A stretch of 27,367 nt of DNA from a virus, in IMG/VR virus record IMGVR_UViG_3300021090_000367, positions 1 to 27,367 of that record; one strand, 5' to 3'. This document shows positions 26,187-27,367 of the stretch, one piece after another; position 1 is the first letter of the stretch, and every line of letters begins with the position of its first letter. The position numbers and the translations under genes are program-made. The notes under the pieces were generated by a model. The model saw nothing but the letters and a program-made list of their open reading frames with translations, searched no databases and was not told the origin of the DNA.

Positions 26187-27367
26187 TCATTTTGCTTCGG
26201 CCCAATTGTGCCCGGTGCCTGTCTTCCATCGAATAGGCACCAGCAGATCGAACGATTGGACGTTCAGCAGTTCGTTAATGCGGTCTGCGCTGGCGACGTC
26301 TGGCACGTCTCCGGTAACTTCGTCATGAACCGTCATGCGCATCGTAAAATTGAGTGCTTTGCGGTTCGCGTGGAGTTCGACAAGCTTGCGTTTCATGATG
26401 TCCGCAGCGGACCCTTGAATGATCGCGTTCAATGCCTTGTGGATCTTGTATTCAGTGGGGAAGCGTTGACGACGTCCAAGCAGCGTCTTCACATATCCAC
26501 GGTGCTTGAACTCACGGTGCAACGCATCGCCGCGATTGCAATACTTGTTGCACTCCGGCATTGCCAAATGCATTGCTTTGCGTGCCAACGAATCTGCTTC
26601 CGGCATTTCGCGTGCGTAGATCTCTTGAATCTCCCGCGCACGGGTCAGCAGCGGCGATGAACGCTGCGCCTTCATCCGTCGAATGTCTTCGCCTTGTTCT
26701 TCCGTGATGAAACCCAGCATGACGGCGATCTTGACTAACCCGCCGCCGTAAATCTTCATGAAGTTGAAAGACTTCATGCTGACGTAGTTGAAGTCAGGCC
26801 GATACGCGGTAATCTTCGGGTGCATGTATCGGTGAAACGACATGGCCGGATCGTCGCGATACGCGGCCAACACCCTCGGATTCTTCGCGTGATTGGCGAA
26901 CAGCCGATATTCGATCTGCTCTGCGTCACCACCTAAGAACAAGCCGCCTACATCGCGCGTTTCTTTCCCTGGGATATAAAGTCGTCGCGGGTCATACAGA
27001 TCGCCGAACACTTCGAAATGGTTGTCATGGTTCGGCACCTGTTGCACATAGGCGGCGGAAAATCGGCCGCTGATAGTTCCGCTATCGCCTTTGTCGTCGG
27101 CGTATCGTAGTTGATTGAACTCGACGCGTAAGATGCCGTCTGCGCCTACGTTTTCCGAGTAGGGGACATACACTTTACTGCGGAGTGAATCTAGTTGCGC
27201 AGCGAAACGCGCCTTCTTGATCGTCGGGTGTTCGATTGGCGCTAAGACAGAGTCTTTGAACGTCGGCTTGTCGGTTGGTTGGCCGGTGTATTTGTCTCTG
27301 CGGAACGTCAATGGAATCTTGTAACGTTCGAACAGCCGGATCCACGATGCGTCCGTATCGTCGAAGT
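26187..27367 (-). CDS. polA: DNA polymerase family A, C-terminal part (truncated by window edge)
   Basis: About 392 residues of the C-terminal polymerase domain are visible; the frame stays open to the window end, so the N-terminus lies outside. Family A motifs: a motif A variant DAEQIEYRLFANHA (in place of DYSQIELR), motif B KSFNFMKIYGGG (K-x3-F-x3-YG pattern), and motif C MTVHDEV with the catalytic Asp. The thumb/fingers region around SGRFSAAYVQQVPNHD is also typical. The enzyme synthesises phage DNA, probably with the encoded clamp. The first Asp of motif A is retained, so catalysis should be intact despite the altered second position. The stop TGA is followed within 25 bp by a promoter. 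Confidence 0.9.
   Translation of the reverse strand, partial: FDDTDASWIRLFERYKIPLTFRRDKYTGQPTDKPTFKDSVLAPIEHPTIKKARFAAQLDSLRSKVYVPYSENVGADGILRVEFNQLRYADDKGDSGTISGRFSAAYVQQVPNHDNHFEVFGDLYDPRRLYIPGKETRDVGGLFLGGDAEQIEYRLFANHAKNPRVLAAYRDDPAMSFHRYMHPKITAYRPDFNYVSMKSFNFMKIYGGGLVKIAVMLGFITEEQGEDIRRMKAQRSSPLLTRAREIQEIYAREMPEADSLARKAMHLAMPECNKYCNRGDALHREFKHRGYVKTLLGRRQRFPTEYKIHKALNAIIQGSAADIMKRKLVELHANRKALNFTMRMTVHDEVTGDVPDVASADRINELLNVQSFDLLVPIRWKTGTGHNWAEAK

Overview
The window is part of a tailed bacteriophage genome, most likely a strictly lytic siphovirus of a Gram-negative host. It carries a tail tube, a frameshifted tail assembly chaperone, a tape measure, a large tail hub protein and a tail-associated lytic transglycosylase, but no sheath, integrase or lysogeny genes. 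The Gram-negative guess rests on a Sec signal peptide, a soluble transglycosylase and E. coli-like sigma-70 promoters; it is inference. Genes are tightly packed, with strong AAGGAGA-type ribosome binding sites and many ATGA, TAATG or TGATG stop/start overlaps.

Layout: two convergent blocks meet at a strong stem-loop terminator near 9235-9290. The left block (35-9204, + strand) is late tail morphogenesis: tail tube, chaperones G and GT, tape measure, a small tail protein, an IPT/TIG-containing tail hub, a lytic transglycosylase, a secreted protein with a second candidate frameshift, and an Ig-like protein. The right block (9288-27367, - strand, read leftwards) holds DNA replication and nucleotide metabolism: family A DNA polymerase (cut by the window edge), small membrane proteins, a PD-(D/E)XK-like nuclease, the DnaN sliding clamp, an MT-A70 adenine methyltransferase, an HTH plus ribbon-helix-helix regulator, a deoxyribosyltransferase-MazG fusion, a cupin, a DUF3310 protein, ThyX, an SNF2-like and a UvrD-like helicase, an SbcC/RecF-like ATPase, and many small zinc-knuckle or acidic accessory proteins. 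Together these could make thymidylate, clean the dNTP pool, copy and repair the phage DNA, and possibly mask it from restriction.

Most notable in the sequence: (1) a textbook -1 programmed frameshift (A AAA AAG, 7-nt spacer, 11-bp stem) joining the two tail chaperone frames; (2) a second, unexpected candidate (C CCT TTT, 8-nt spacer, two-part stem) that would add a predicted Ig-like domain to a signal-peptide protein; (3) a direct repeat of about 95 bp carrying two near-identical promoters whose predicted start sites coincide with the ATG, i.e. two leaderless small genes; (4) CxxC zinc-knuckle pairs recurring in unrelated replication enzymes, including an insertion in ThyX; (5) a 52-residue protein in which 32 residues are Asp or Glu; (6) a promoter followed by a long structured leader downstream of the polymerase. 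Several genes of fewer than 60 codons were read directly from the sequence and are included.
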